A program made the position numbers and the translations under genes. Source: Ulota crispa (lineage: Eukaryota > Streptophyta > Bryopsida > Orthotrichales > Orthotrichaceae). From it: a stretch of 64,000 nt of DNA. The stretch lies in the NCBI GenBank assembly GCA_963920765.1, contig OY987250.1, forward strand, positions 12,702,409 through 12,766,408, given 5' to 3'. Positions 37,866 to 48,519 of the stretch are shown one piece after another. The first letter of the stretch is position 1; every line of letters starts with the position of its first letter. The notes under the pieces are model-generated. The model was not told the DNA's origin and made no database searches. It saw only the letters and a list, made by a program, of their open reading frames with translations.

Positions 37866-37977
37866 ACTTTACAAGAAAATCCGGACAGAGTTATCCCGAA
37901 ACCTTCAAATATGCCAGGTTTGACACCCACTATTACTTACTGAAAAGGACAACTAAAGTCACATCAACACCAAACAC

Positions 37978-38354
37978 ATGAACCCCAAGTTTGATCAATC
38001 ATTCCTCCAAACGCAATCATTGCTGATCCTCGAAACCGACACCTGTCACAACCCCACAAGACCGACACCTGTCAGAACACTCAAGGCATTCAATCGGCAA
38101 TCCCCGTTTCCGCAAGACGCGCAACAATCAATCCTCCATTCCTCCGAGGAATCTCCTCAGAATCCCGTGCAGATCGAGCTTGCTCCTCCGTAGTTTTGGC
38201 GATCTTACAGCAATGGTGGTTGCGGCACACGAACTGCCGACATCGCCACGCTAAATCGCTATTTCCAGCTCGATTTCTCAATTCTCTGATTGCTTTAACA
38301 ATTCAGTTCTCCGTAATTACGAACCTGGAGAAAAGTCGAGCCCTAATTTGACAG
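37978..38354 (+). promoter_or_regulatory. Probable promoter and 5' UTR exon of the lipase gene
   Basis: This region is clearly richer in G and C than its surroundings and ends in a good donor, GACAG|GTATGTG, at 38354/38355. Acceptors TTTTCCAG|GAG lie near 39800 and 40054, just upstream of the lipase ATG. The simplest reading is a 5' UTR exon and a leader intron of about 1.7 kb, a common plant gene layout. A 71-codon frame from 37978 could be an upstream ORF but has no family signal. Confidence 0.5.
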
Positions 38355-38711
38355 GTATGTGAAATTCTCGCTACGATTCAGGTTTGATTTGAGTAATAAT
38401 GCACATATGTTTGTTTTGAGTTGCTGCTGTGAATTAAGTGAATTTGATTTTTGACTTATGAAGAGAGAGTTGCAAGAATTTTAAAGATCTGTACTCTGGG
38501 AGAGTAGAAAGGCATAGCTCAAGAGGTGATGGATTTAATGTGATGATGGGCAAGTACAACGGTAGTTGCAGGGAGTGGGAGTTTCAGTTTGTACATCAGC
38601 GTGGATTTCGAGGTGGTGTTGTTTTTTTATATTAAATTGGCATATATAGTTTACTAGTGGCTAAGACGATTACGGGCGTTGAGCAGTGGAGCGGTCAGCC
38701 TTTTGTTGCGG

Positions 38712-39138
38712 TAAGGTAGGAGCACCCAAATGCAACACTAGCCATTTAGTGACATCTAAAATTAAACCTTAAGTAGACACTCCTGCACCCAAACTAGACA
38801 CGCATGTATCCAAATCAAACACACAAGTTAACATAAGAGAACACAAATTATGTAGGTGGCGGTTTGTGATTGGGTGTGACATGGTCTTTTTGTTGCCATG
38901 ACATGATCATTTTGTTGTTGCTTTTTTGGGGTCTAGTATTTACAATAGGTACAATAGGTAAGCCTAGGGAATTATCTTCAACAATTCATAATTTATTCAT
39001 ATGATCTCAAAAAATTCCAAAAACAAATTTCCTTGCATCTATACCCATTTCCTAACAAGCCCATGCCATTAGATTCTCAGAAAATCCTCCCAATTACCAC
39101 ATGTAAGGTAAGTGTCGCATTTGGGTGCTTCTACCTTA
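38712..39138. mobile_element. TIR element, copy 1, in the lipase leader intron
   Basis: The ends are TAAGGTAGGAGCACCCAAAT and the inverse of TAAGGTAGAAGCACCCAAAT. The 427-bp block matches 54286-54704 in reverse orientation. Flanks TTTGTTGCG and GATGTTGCG agree at 7 of 9 bases, suggesting a decayed 9-bp duplication (Mutator-like). Confidence 0.75.
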
Positions 39139-39273
39139 GATGTTGCGTATTTAAAGCTTCCTAGGGCGTTGTTGGTTCAAAATTTGATTGTTACGTCTAC
39201 TAATGCTGTCTTGGAGGAGGATTGTGTCATGTTACTTTAGGGTTTCAGCATAGTCGTCCATGGTTAGGTATTA

Positions 39274-39632
39274 CTCCCTCCGTCCCAAAATGATCTTCCT
39301 ATTACACAAAATGTTATAGATCAAGCTTGAAAAGAACCATTTTTCAAATTTTTTTAAACTTATGAATAGAGTTTGATGTCCTCCTATTGTTCTGAAATTT
39401 CGAGTTTCAAATTAGTTTTCAAAAGTGTGGTTTCAAAATGCTTGAAAATTGAATTTTTGAGACACTTTTGAAGAGCACCGGTGACCACTCACTTGATGAC
39501 ATGGGATTGGTTAGCTTGCCCATGCTTTTGGACTGTGTGCAAGTGTTGCTAGCTTCCCCTTCCTCCTCTAACAAGATCATATTGGGACACTAAAAAAAGG
39601 CCAATAGGAAGATCATTTTGGGATGGAGGGAG
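39274..39632. mobile_element. Stowaway-like MITE, second subfamily
   Basis: The ends are CTCCCTCCGTCCCAAAATGA and its exact-looking inverse, with TA on both sides (39272-39273 and 39633-39634). It is 359 bp and lies in the presumed leader intron of the lipase gene. The end sequence is the classic plant Stowaway type. Confidence 0.88.
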
Positions 39633-39643
39633 TACTTCTTGGC

Positions 39644-40140
39644 AATGCAATTACTCTTATGAGCATTGTGATTAGCTGGTGCCTTCTGGATTTGATTAGT
39701 ATTGTTAGCATGGAACAGGGATGAGCTTACAATAATTGAAGCTAACAAAGGACTGTAAATTTTTGAAGAGGATTTATTAAATTTTGTTGCTATTTTCCAG
39801 GAGAGGTATGATGCTTAGTATTGGATTTGGATACATCAGTCGTAGCTGTTGTGGTGAATGACCAACGCATCGCCATGGCGACGGCGGCATTAGCAATGCA
39901 ATTACTCTTATGAGCGTTGTGATTAGTTTGTGACTGGCGGAATTGATTGGTGTTGTTAGCATGGAAAAGGGATGACTCTGCAATAATTGAAGCTAACAGA
40001 AGGTCTGCAAATTTTTTAAGAGGATTTATTATCTTTTTGCTGCTATTTTCCAGGAGAGGTATGATGTTTAGTACTGGATTTGGATACATCGGTAGTAGCT
40101 GTTGTGGTGAATGACCAACGCATCGCCATGGCGACGGCCG
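39644..40140 (+). repeat. Tandem duplication of the lipase 5' end, unit about 250 bp
   Basis: Copy 1 (about 39644-39893) and copy 2 (about 39894-40140) share GCAATTACTCTTATGAGC, the acceptor context TTTTCCAGGAGAGGTATGAT and the start context CATCGCCATGGCGACGG. Copy 1 therefore carries a second ATG followed by ATGGCGACGGCGGCATTAGC before it runs into copy 2. Only copy 2 continues into the lipase frame. Confidence 0.88.
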
Positions 40141-43100
40141 CATTAGCAGGGGCTGCAGGGGCAGTGGCGATCTTATACTACTCTGGATGGAGTAATCCCT
40201 GGAGTGGTGGTCGACTAGCTCAAGAGCAAAATGAGAAAGAAGTATCTGAGTCTTTGCTGAGTAGAAGCCACAGACGGTTGATTGTGAGCGCATCCAGACC
40301 ACCGTCAACTTGGTTTGAAGCTCTCGCCACCATCTCGGAGACTTTGCGATTTACGTACTCAGAAACTCTTGGGAAATGGCCCATTGGTGATCTCGCTTTT
40401 GGAATTAATTATCTTTTGAGACGACAGGTATGTATTCTATCGTCCTCTGCGTTGTTGTAGAATCATTACACCAAATAGTGCATTTAGGTTGCCCCACACT
40501 AAATCTCATATCTTACTCTTCTACTGCTGTAAAAATGATTTCCATCACTATTTACTACATTTTGTTTAAAGGCCTTGCAACCACTACAAAGCTGCCGAAA
40601 AATAAATTAACAACGTTCGAGTGTAAATCATGTGAAATCCAAGCATAGTCAACATATAGTCTGGGGCAACCTAAATGCACTATTTGGTGTAGCTCGAACA
40701 TCGCTTGTGTCTTCAGATACTAAATGATGGATTCAAATTTGGACCACCTCAAAATAATAGAGGTTGTAACTTACTAATAGCTTGTCACTCCTCTTTTTAC
40801 CTCTTTTTGAATGCACGCAATCAACGGAATTGAAGTTCTATTCTAAATGATTTTGGACAAAATAAATCCAGTTAAAACAACAAGGAATCAAAGCTTTAGT
40901 TTTTTAAAATACTCTTGGGTCCTAGGTTTCAGATTGGAGCTGCAAGGCTAATTCGGGGAAGAAGGGCAACTTAATATTTTGTTAAATTGTGTGTAATTAT
41001 GTGATGGTTTCATCTCAAGGAAGCACAATGTTGGATTGGAATCGGAACACAAATTTTGAAAAAGGATTGGCCTGTATCCTAAGTGACGACAGAAAGTGTG
41101 GCAACGCACCATTACTTAGAGGATGGCTCTAATTTTTTGAATTATTCTTGGACTGTATACTTGAGTTTTTCACCTGTTGGTTTTGAATCCAGGTGAGAGT
41201 CACTTTGGGATGGCGAGATTTTGAGGGTTGTTGTGAACTCAGGGTTTGCGGCTTGTGTACAGGGGCAATTGGATGTTGCAAGTGTTTTTGGTGCGGATGA
41301 GAATAAGCAGCTACATGGCTCTGTTGTATTGGCGGATATGAAAGAGTTGTTGAGACTCTTGACCATATGCGACCACTTTTCCAAGAAGACGTTCCCGCAG
41401 TTCCTGGAGATCACGGGGTTTACAAGTGATGAAATTCTACTTGAAGAAGGCAAGGCTAGGGTAGGATTGATACTTCTGTTTATTTGTTCGTTTGTTTGTT
41501 ATGGAAGCATGCGTTGTTTGCAATTACGATAGGTCATGGTACTTAATATCTCTTTCTGTGAAATCGTTTTTTATGCAGCTACTGAAACCAGCGTTTGCGG
41601 TGTTAGTGGACCATCATGCACAATCTATAATGCTTCTGATTCGAGGAACACACAGTATAAAGGACACTCTGACGGCCGTTACGGGTTCTGTGGTGCCTTT
41701 CCATCACACTGTTTTGTGTGATGGCGGTATTAGTCATTTGGTACTAGGCTATGCTCATTGTGGAATGGTAGCCGCTGCACGGTGGATTGCCAAGCTCTCT
41801 ACGGGTGTTCTCACGAAGGCCCTCAGTGACTACCCTACTTATCAGATTAAGGTCTTCTGTTCATTTGATATCATTTTTATCTTTGAAATCTGTGCAGATA
41901 CGCAGTTTAGCGTTGATTGATGTATTGTAGTTTCTCACCTTTAGACTCGTGTTTCTCTAACTTGTTGGATTTGTACACATTTCCTCGCTTTGCAGGTTGT
42001 TGGACATTCTCTTGGAGGTGGTACAGCGGCTTTACTTACATACATACTCAGGGAGCGGCTTGCTTTTGCTTCAACAAATTGCATCTGTTTTGCACCTGGT
42101 ATGGTCAGTGTCCTCGTGGATTACAAAATGGCTATTGCCTTTCGGTCCACTAGATTGCAAAAAGGGTGCTTTAAGTACTGCTAGTATTAAAAATGCAGTT
42201 TGGAAAGGAAGTTTTTTTAACTTTGAGTTTGTTTGTGAATACAGCGGCGTGCATGACATGGGAATTGGCCGAGTCAGGGATCCCGTTTGTGAGTACAGTC
42301 ATCAATGGATCAGATCTCGTGCCAAGCTTCTGTTCTGCATCCCTGGATGATCTTCGTACTGAGGTATGCATGCCCCTTCAACGTCAATGTTGATTTATGT
42401 AATTTGACAGCTATGGTGTGGCCTAGTGTTGCAGTATTTAACCATGTGTATACGTGAATGCAGGTGACAGCTTCTGCTTGGGTGAACGATTTTCGTGAGC
42501 AGATCGAAAGAACACGGATACTGAGAACGGTATATCGTTCTGTCACTGCCTTGGGCAGTCAGTTACAGTCCTTGGCCCATCTCTCCCGAGCGACGCTACC
42601 TTACTCCACCCTGATGGTTACTCGCGCTGCTCAAACTGGAGTAGCTGGTGCTGGTATGATTTGGCGGCCTGTCTCTAGTGGCACCCAGGTAATTGAAAGT
42701 CAATTATATCTCATGCAGTAACTTCTTCGTTAGATTTTAAATGAGACATCCCTGGCAGGGTTGCAGCAGTGGCATCTTAGGGCATTTCAGTCTTAGAGAT
42801 ACCTACCAAATTTTTTTATTGTATGCACAGCATTGTGACTTTTAGACGCTTGAAGGCACTGACGAGTTTGCCTAGCAGTGCCACAATCTATATATTGAAC
42901 ATGTGATAGTATTGAATACATAGAAGGAAGACGCATTGATCTAGTGCCGGACATGTGGATTATAGAGTATGCGTTAACTTGTATGGATTGTCAAAAGTTC
43001 AACCTTAAGTACTCATCGTTAAAGTATGCTGTGGACACAGGTTGTAATGAAGCAGGCTCAGAATGTTGCACAAGCTGTGGTTCGTAAGCCGTCTCTTGCA

Positions 43101-44755
43101 GCTTGGACTTGTATGGGCCCTCGTCGCCGAAATTTGACCAGTACCTTGAGTAATAAAGGTACGGAGGAGTCATCTGCTTCAAGTGACAAAGAGAAAGCCG
43201 ACAATTGTGGAGATGGTGAAGATGAATGCAGTAGTAGTGCTACGGATGAGATCACTACTGACGGTGGTGAAGGTCAGCAGTCGGCAGGTGAACGCGGGTC
43301 TTCTTTGGAAAGCTTTTGTTACTCTCCTGACATTGGTCCTTATGAATAATGAACGTTGTAGTGTTACGATTATTCTAAGTCTGAAAGAAATATTGTTGCT
43401 GCAGAAGAAAGTTTTTCTTACTTTTGAAGTTTTACCCTACAGGGGAGTATTGGGATTCGTACAGGAAAAGTTGTCATGACAGAAATGACGCAGACAAGGA
43501 CACGCTCCCAGATGATGATCATAGGCATTGTCAGTACAAGGAATTTGGGCTTGGAGATGATGAAGATGGTATAATAGATCCTATGAACTTGTCAAGTGGC
43601 GTCGAAGATGTTGGCGAGGACCTTTTGTGGCATCAGCTGGCTCAGGAGCTACAGCGGCAACAGGAGGAGGGACAAGTTCAGTCTGCTTCAGAGGAGGAGG
43701 CTGCAGCTGCTCGTGAGATCACTGAAGAGGAGGAGCACGTGGTGTCAAATACGGCCTCTGCATTGAGCCAGGTTTATGTCTTACAGCTTTTTAACTTTTT
43801 TTATAACCACTTAGGATCTTCCAAATTCTCGAAAGCCTGAATTCAGAGATTTCTACCCTTAAAGCCCTGCAAACTTAGGTGTGCGCTATATGGCACTCTT
43901 ACAACTTTTTTGGAGTGGATATCAAAATAGATGGGAAGAAATCATCTTTATAAAATATCTTCGTAAGATCTTTGTGAGATCAGTTTCTAAGCATTCTACT
44001 TTGAAAGTTCACCAAAAGTGTTTTTTCCGGTTGTAGTGATATGGTGGGCTAAATTTGTAAGATTGTCAACATGGCATAATCAGTCTCCAAGATTACTGTG
44101 TTCAAATTCTTTATTCTATTTATATATAGCGATTTTGTGAAAATTTTGAAAATACAGAAACAATTCTAATTTTTTAAAATTTTCTCAATCTCAAGAGAGC
44201 ATCTGTTGGTGCACTTTTAGAAAGCCAACCAACCTATTTTTGGAGTCTATCAATATCCATTATTTCTTTGAAGAATTTTATTACTGGTTGAATGTGATGA
44301 ATGGAACAAAGATGTCCTGAAAGGCATTTAAGTTTGATAATAAGTGTCGGAATCAATAAGCATTTGGATTTTCTAAACGAGAGATTCTATTGAGTTTTCG
44401 TATGTGCTCTTTTTTTTTTCTTTGAAAACTTCTCTAAGCTTTTCTGATGTTGTATGTGCAGGATCGTATTGTGTCAGAGCAGGAGCCCGAGCAAGATTTA
44501 CGGCATTTTTACCCTCCAGGTAAGCTCATGCACCTCGTGAGTCCTCTTCTTCTCAAAAGGGGTGCTGAAAGTGAAGAGCATTCTCAACCTCAACAGCAAC
44601 AGCCCAGCGTGGGTTTATTTTTAACCGACCGAGCTCTTTATGGCAAAGTCCGGTTGTCTAGAACGATGGTGCATGACCATTACATGCCCAATTACAAGGT
44701 CGTGATGACAAGTTTGATTGAACAACTAGAAAGGGAAGTTGTTGTCTCGACTTGA
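40128..44755 (+). CDS. Plant class 3 (DAGL-like) lipase, 695 residues
   Basis: This is an alpha/beta-hydrolase of the plant membrane lipase group (like Arabidopsis At3g14075 and At4g16070), expected to cleave acylglycerols. Exons: 40128-40427, 41263-41460, 41579-41851, 41996-42098, 42245-42363, 42464-42688, 43041-43287, 43443-43771, 44462-44755. Residues about 4-20 form a hydrophobic N-terminal anchor (AALAGAAGAVAILYY). The nucleophile elbow is VVGHSLGGG with Ser262. The likely acid is Asp315 (VINGSDLVP) and the likely histidine is His671 in DHYMPNYK, close to the C-terminus. Family blocks ETLGKWPIGDLAFGI, LLIRGTHSIKDTL and LGYAHCGMVAAARWIAKL are intact. A low-complexity acidic region (about 390-600) separates the core from the C-terminal His block. 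The donor after 41851 is weak (GTCTTC), and the end of exon 7 could also lie further right at a GTCC site. An in-frame upstream ATG exists at 40080. Substrate cannot be told from sequence. Confidence 0.93.
40469..40689. mobile_element. TA-flanked MITE, copy 1, in lipase intron 1
   Basis: The ends are CACCAAATAGTGCATTTAGG and its inverse; the arms are about 28 bp. TA flanks both sides (40467-40468 and 40690-40691). It is 221 bp and very close in sequence to 51720-51947 in the p24 gene, so both are probably young. Confidence 0.85.
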
Positions 44756-45263
44756 TGGAAGTGGTCGTGAAATTTTGTAGCATAGTGTTCAATTGAAGAA
44801 ATTTTTTTGCTCTTTGTTTCTATCTAATTATTTTGTACATGTTTCTGAAATCAAAGTAGAGAGCGATCTTGGAGTATTCATCAGTTGCATTTTGCTCATT
44901 GTTTGGTCAATTCCTTTTTGACCTGGCAGTTACTGTAACATCTTTGTCTTGTTTATTAAGGATTTCTGTTTCTCGATATTCGCTCATATTCTAAGGCATG
45001 TACTTTTATTCAATATGTTTCTAGCGAAGAAATGTTAGGCTTATGAGTAAACTTAGGCCCTGCTCGTTTGGGTTAACTCATATGTAATTTGTTGTGTACT
45101 AGTCTTCAAACAACCCAGCGCCATAATAGGGAAGGTAGAACCTTTGGTTTCCTTGGTTTCCTCGGTTCAAGGCATTTTTCTGTCTAATTAATTTAAAGGA
45201 AGGAAAACTTTGTAGAGTTTTGTCATGGATAAGTCAAAGTAGACAAAGGGATTACAATGATTG
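44756..45263. other. 3' flank of the lipase gene
   Basis: This is T-rich sequence after the stop codon, expected to hold the 3' UTR. No other gene is seen. Confidence 0.4.
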
Positions 45264-46029
45264 TACAATAGTGCTTGGTTAATGTCAACTTTGTAATAGA
45301 AATGTTTTGATACGATCATAGTCTCACTCCCCTTTTGCCCAAAATGTGTGTTGTGGGCTTGGTTGAGGTCAAGTGCTTGTGCTTGCGTATGATCAACAGT
45401 CTAACATCCATTTTGACACATCAACTAAAAAGAGTTGGTGTCAACTTTCTACGTTCCACCTCCTTCGCGTTATGCTTGTCTCTTGCACTATGGCAAACAC
45501 CCTCAACTAAACTTACGAAGTCCCAAGACCAACTTTTCTACAACTGCATAGAAAATAGGATAAACTCTCTTGCTTAAACACCTTGTTTTTGAACTTGTGA
45601 GTTTATTAGTAAGGTCTTTTACACGGAGGAGTGGATTTTGTTCTTCTATAACTCAACAACATGATTATGGAAATACAGCACATTGGTGTCATTCAAAAAC
45701 TGAAACATTTGACCGAGAACGAGATAAAGCACCTTAACATGGCTTTCTGTTGGTACATTAGAACCATGGGTAGTAATGCACCCCAACATTGTCTTTTGGG
45801 CTTTAAAGTTCCAATAGATTAAGGGCAGCACCTTAGCACAGAGACTCATTAGTGAACTAGAAACTTGGGGTGGTAAAGCACCTTAGCGTTGCAACTACTA
45901 GTATCAAACAGAATTGGAGGTGGTAATGCACCCAAGCGTAAATGGAGTGCTTGTTTATGATCAATGTTTGAATAAAGTCAATATATTTTTTTAACTTAAA
46001 GTGTTGACCTTATCCAAGCACCATTATAT
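45264..46029. mobile_element. Possible TIR element, about 766 bp
   Basis: GTGCTTGGTTAATGTCAAC near 45271 is matched inversely by GTTGACCTTATCCAAGCAC near 46003-46021. The interior has several related short phrases (AAGCACCTTA, GGTGGTAATGCACC) but no transposase. The ends and duplication are not certain. Confidence 0.45.
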
Positions 46030-46113
46030 TGTTAATTGAATCACAAAACTAAGTCAATAAACCTAAACTTGCTCTAGACTTGGTATAAGGGCTCTATTTC
46101 TCTTGGGCCCTAT

Positions 46114-46269
46114 CACTAAAAGAAAACATGTCCTAAACAATTGGTTCAAAACAACTACACATTTTCACAACAGCCACACAACTATACAATCACTTTGAAA
46201 TGACTCAATTACAACTATTTTGGACATTTCCAATCATTGTGGATCAATTGTTTATTTTCACCTTTTGTG
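46114..46269. mobile_element. CACTA-type MITE, 156 bp
   Basis: The left end is CACTAAAAGAAAACATG and the inverse of the right end is CACAAAAGGTGAAAATAAAC; both arms reach ACAATTG. TAT flanks both sides (46111-46113 and 46270-46272), the expected 3-bp duplication. Confidence 0.65.
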
Positions 46270-46372
46270 TATCAAAGGCAATTGGATCCATTTATTGATT
46301 ATAAGAAATAATGTGAGGTTGAGCCACGCTAACCATGTACTCACTCGTGTCAACTATAATCTGTCTTCTTAA

Positions 46373-46703
46373 TCCACAAATGCCAAGTTAGTCTTTGTGG
46401 TTGCCTTGTGGCAAGTGCCCACAAATCACAATACTATTTTTTAAAATTGCAAAAGTCAATATTGCATGCTGCTTATATGAAAATTGCAAGAAGGGCTACA
46501 TGGGATCTTGTAATGTATTTGTGAATCTTCTCACAATTTGGATGATCTAAAAATATGGTTACATTTAGTGAGGTTGTTTTTTGCCTTCCAAGATGGACCA
46601 TGTTTTCATGACCACTTCCAAAAAAATCAAATGAAAAATTGTTGCTTTTTATCCTACAAAGTATTTTTGCAATCGAGCAAGCAAAACTTGTTTGCCTTAG
46701 CGT
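46373..46703. mobile_element. TTAA-cluster element 1
   Basis: It begins after TTAA (46369-46372) with TCCACAAATGCCAAG and ends at the TTAA at 46704-46707. Its right three quarters are a direct repeat of 47410-47690 (shared CTTCTCACAATTTG and AAAATTGCAA blocks). The ends are more decayed than in the other members, so the boundaries are approximate. Confidence 0.5.
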
Positions 46704-46707
46704 TTAA

Positions 46708-47339
46708 CCCCTAAATGCCCAAGGCGTCTCTAAACTTTTGGGAATTTCCACAATACATGACAATCAACTAATCTTTTCACTTATTTCATCAAGTTTTTTA
46801 AAAATATAACCGTACAAATTTAAACTAAACATGTTAGAGATTACATGAAAAAAGAAAACACAACAATATCGCTTATAGTTTGAAAGATTATAATGTTTGA
46901 ACATGAGTGTTAAAATTGCAAAATTGATACAAAATCTTTCAATCCTCATTTCACATGTCAAATCTAAAAAGTTAGTCACCAAAACATATAAAGGTTAAGG
47001 TCATTACATTTCTAACTTTAATCAATTTATGGCTTTCAAAATTTACTCCTATATATACTTTTAATGGATTTCTAATGTGGATTTTTTAGTGTATATGAGG
47101 CTCATTTTCAAGACCTTCCAACACTAGAAAACTCAAGATTGCACTGGACACCCCTGTACAAAATTTTGGGTAGAAAAATCATCAACATTAATTTTCAAAA
47201 TAAGATATTTGAAGCTAACAATAGACTTCAAAACAAACTTGTGTTGAATTTTGATTACTAAAAATTGATATTTAAAAAGGGTTTATACATCTTCAAAGTT
47301 TTGTAAACACCCAAATTGGGTGCCTTGGGCATTTATGGG
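46708..47339. mobile_element. TTAA-cluster element 2, 632 bp
   Basis: The ends are CCCCTAAATGCCCAAGGC and the inverse of CCCATAAATGCCCAAGGC, with TTAA on both sides (46704-46707 and 47340-47343). Its interior is the inverse complement of the outer TTAA element at 55074-56628. At 46995-46998 it carries a single TTAA where that copy holds a 914-bp insertion, so it serves as the empty site. It encodes no transposase. Confidence 0.85.
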
Positions 47340-47350
47340 TTAAGGGTTAA

Positions 47351-47710
47351 CCTTAAATGCTGAGCTGGTCATCGTGACTAGCCTGACTACAATACTCTCT
47401 ATAGTAGCAACAAGTGCCTCACAATTATAATATTATTATTTGATGCTGCAAAAGTCAACGGTGCATGGTGCCTTCAAGAAAATTGCAAAAAGGGCAACTT
47501 GAGACCTAACACCGTTTTTCTGAATCTTCTCACAATTTGAGTTACCTAAAAATATGAGTGCATCTAATGAGATTTTTTGCATTCCATGATGGATCATATG
47601 TTTATAATTTTTTCTAAAAAAAAGCAAATGAAAAACAAGATTTTTGTTTTGTACTACAAAATCTTTTTTCAGAATTGGAGAACAAAAAACATCCTCCTCA
47701 CATTTAAGGG
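47351..47710. mobile_element. TTAA-cluster element 3, 360 bp
   Basis: The ends are CCTTAAATGCTGAG and the inverse of CCCTTAAATGTGAGG, with TTAA at 47347-47350 and 47711-47714. The interior is a direct repeat of element 1 of the cluster and a distant relative of 30600-30740. Confidence 0.6.
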
Positions 47711-47714
47711 TTAA

Positions 47715-47797
47715 CCCCTAAACATCCAAGAAGACGTTTTTTGTCCCTGCAAATCCACGGGACCCATGTATCCACAGTGACCCCAGACGCTTATGGG
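47715..47797. mobile_element. TTAA-cluster element 4, 83 bp
   Basis: The left end is CCCCTAAACATCCAAG and the right end is the inverse of CCCATAAGCGTCTGGGG, flanked by TTAA (47711-47714 shared with element 3, and 47798-47801). It is short like the 80-bp element at 18322-18401. Confidence 0.55.
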
Positions 47798-47801
47798 TTA
47801 A

Positions 47802-48519
47802 GGAAAATAACCTCCCCTTTTGTGCCTTGGTTGCCCTTGCCATCATTACGTGGAAGGTTTCCTCTGCAAGGAAGAAGAGGACGAAAGAAATTTGCTACAT
47901 TGCAGCAACAACATTGGATGTTGCTCCAACTCATTTTGTGAGTGCCAAAGTATATTTAGTACATTACCCCCATTTGTCAAGCTCAATTGAAGATGCTCTA
48001 ACAATCAAAAATTCCTTTCGTATTAAATATTCAGTTGATAAAACAGATGTAATGTAGAAACAACCATCTCAACCATGTGAGTAGCAGCTTAGTAGTATCA
48101 CTGAGAATGCCACTCCATGAATGGAGCACCCTGGTGGATGTATTAACTGACACGACAAAAAATGCCACCTTACAATGAAGAAGGCCATTGACCTCATCCT
48201 GCACTACTTTGTCCATATTTTCTAAGGCAAAAGGAAAATCACGGTTCAAAGCCAGTGACACTGAGGTTACACTCAAAGGGGGAAAAACAAAATAGTTCTA
48301 GGCCACTTACACTGAGTTTACAAACTCATGGCAGATCGATTGGCCGTGGAATCATGAAAAAACTTCATCACCCTTTGCCACATCCCATCAATTTCTCTCT
48401 TGCTTTTTGTATGGTGGGTAAAACTGTTCAAACAAGCACTGACACTGAATATGCCCCCCCTCCTTCCCAAAGGGGCATCAGAAAAAGGCCTGCAAGATAT
48501 CTGATTCATCCAAACCTCA
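47802..48519. other. 3' flank of the p24 gene
   Basis: The p24 gene is read leftward and stops at 48520, so its 3' UTR lies here. I see no other gene and no clear element. Confidence 0.4.

Noticed and set aside
37978-38193. 71-codon frame as an independent gene
   Set aside because: It lies in the presumed lipase promoter or leader and shows no family pattern; at most it is an upstream ORF.
39790-40308. 172-codon minus-strand frame as a gene
   Set aside because: It is antisense to the duplicated lipase 5' end, and the repeat in the frame only reflects that duplication.
46764-46982. Minus-strand frame similar to the plus-strand frame at 56432-56632, taken as a shared protein
   Set aside because: The similarity comes from two inverse copies of the same non-coding TTAA element; the frames are not conserved beyond the DNA similarity.
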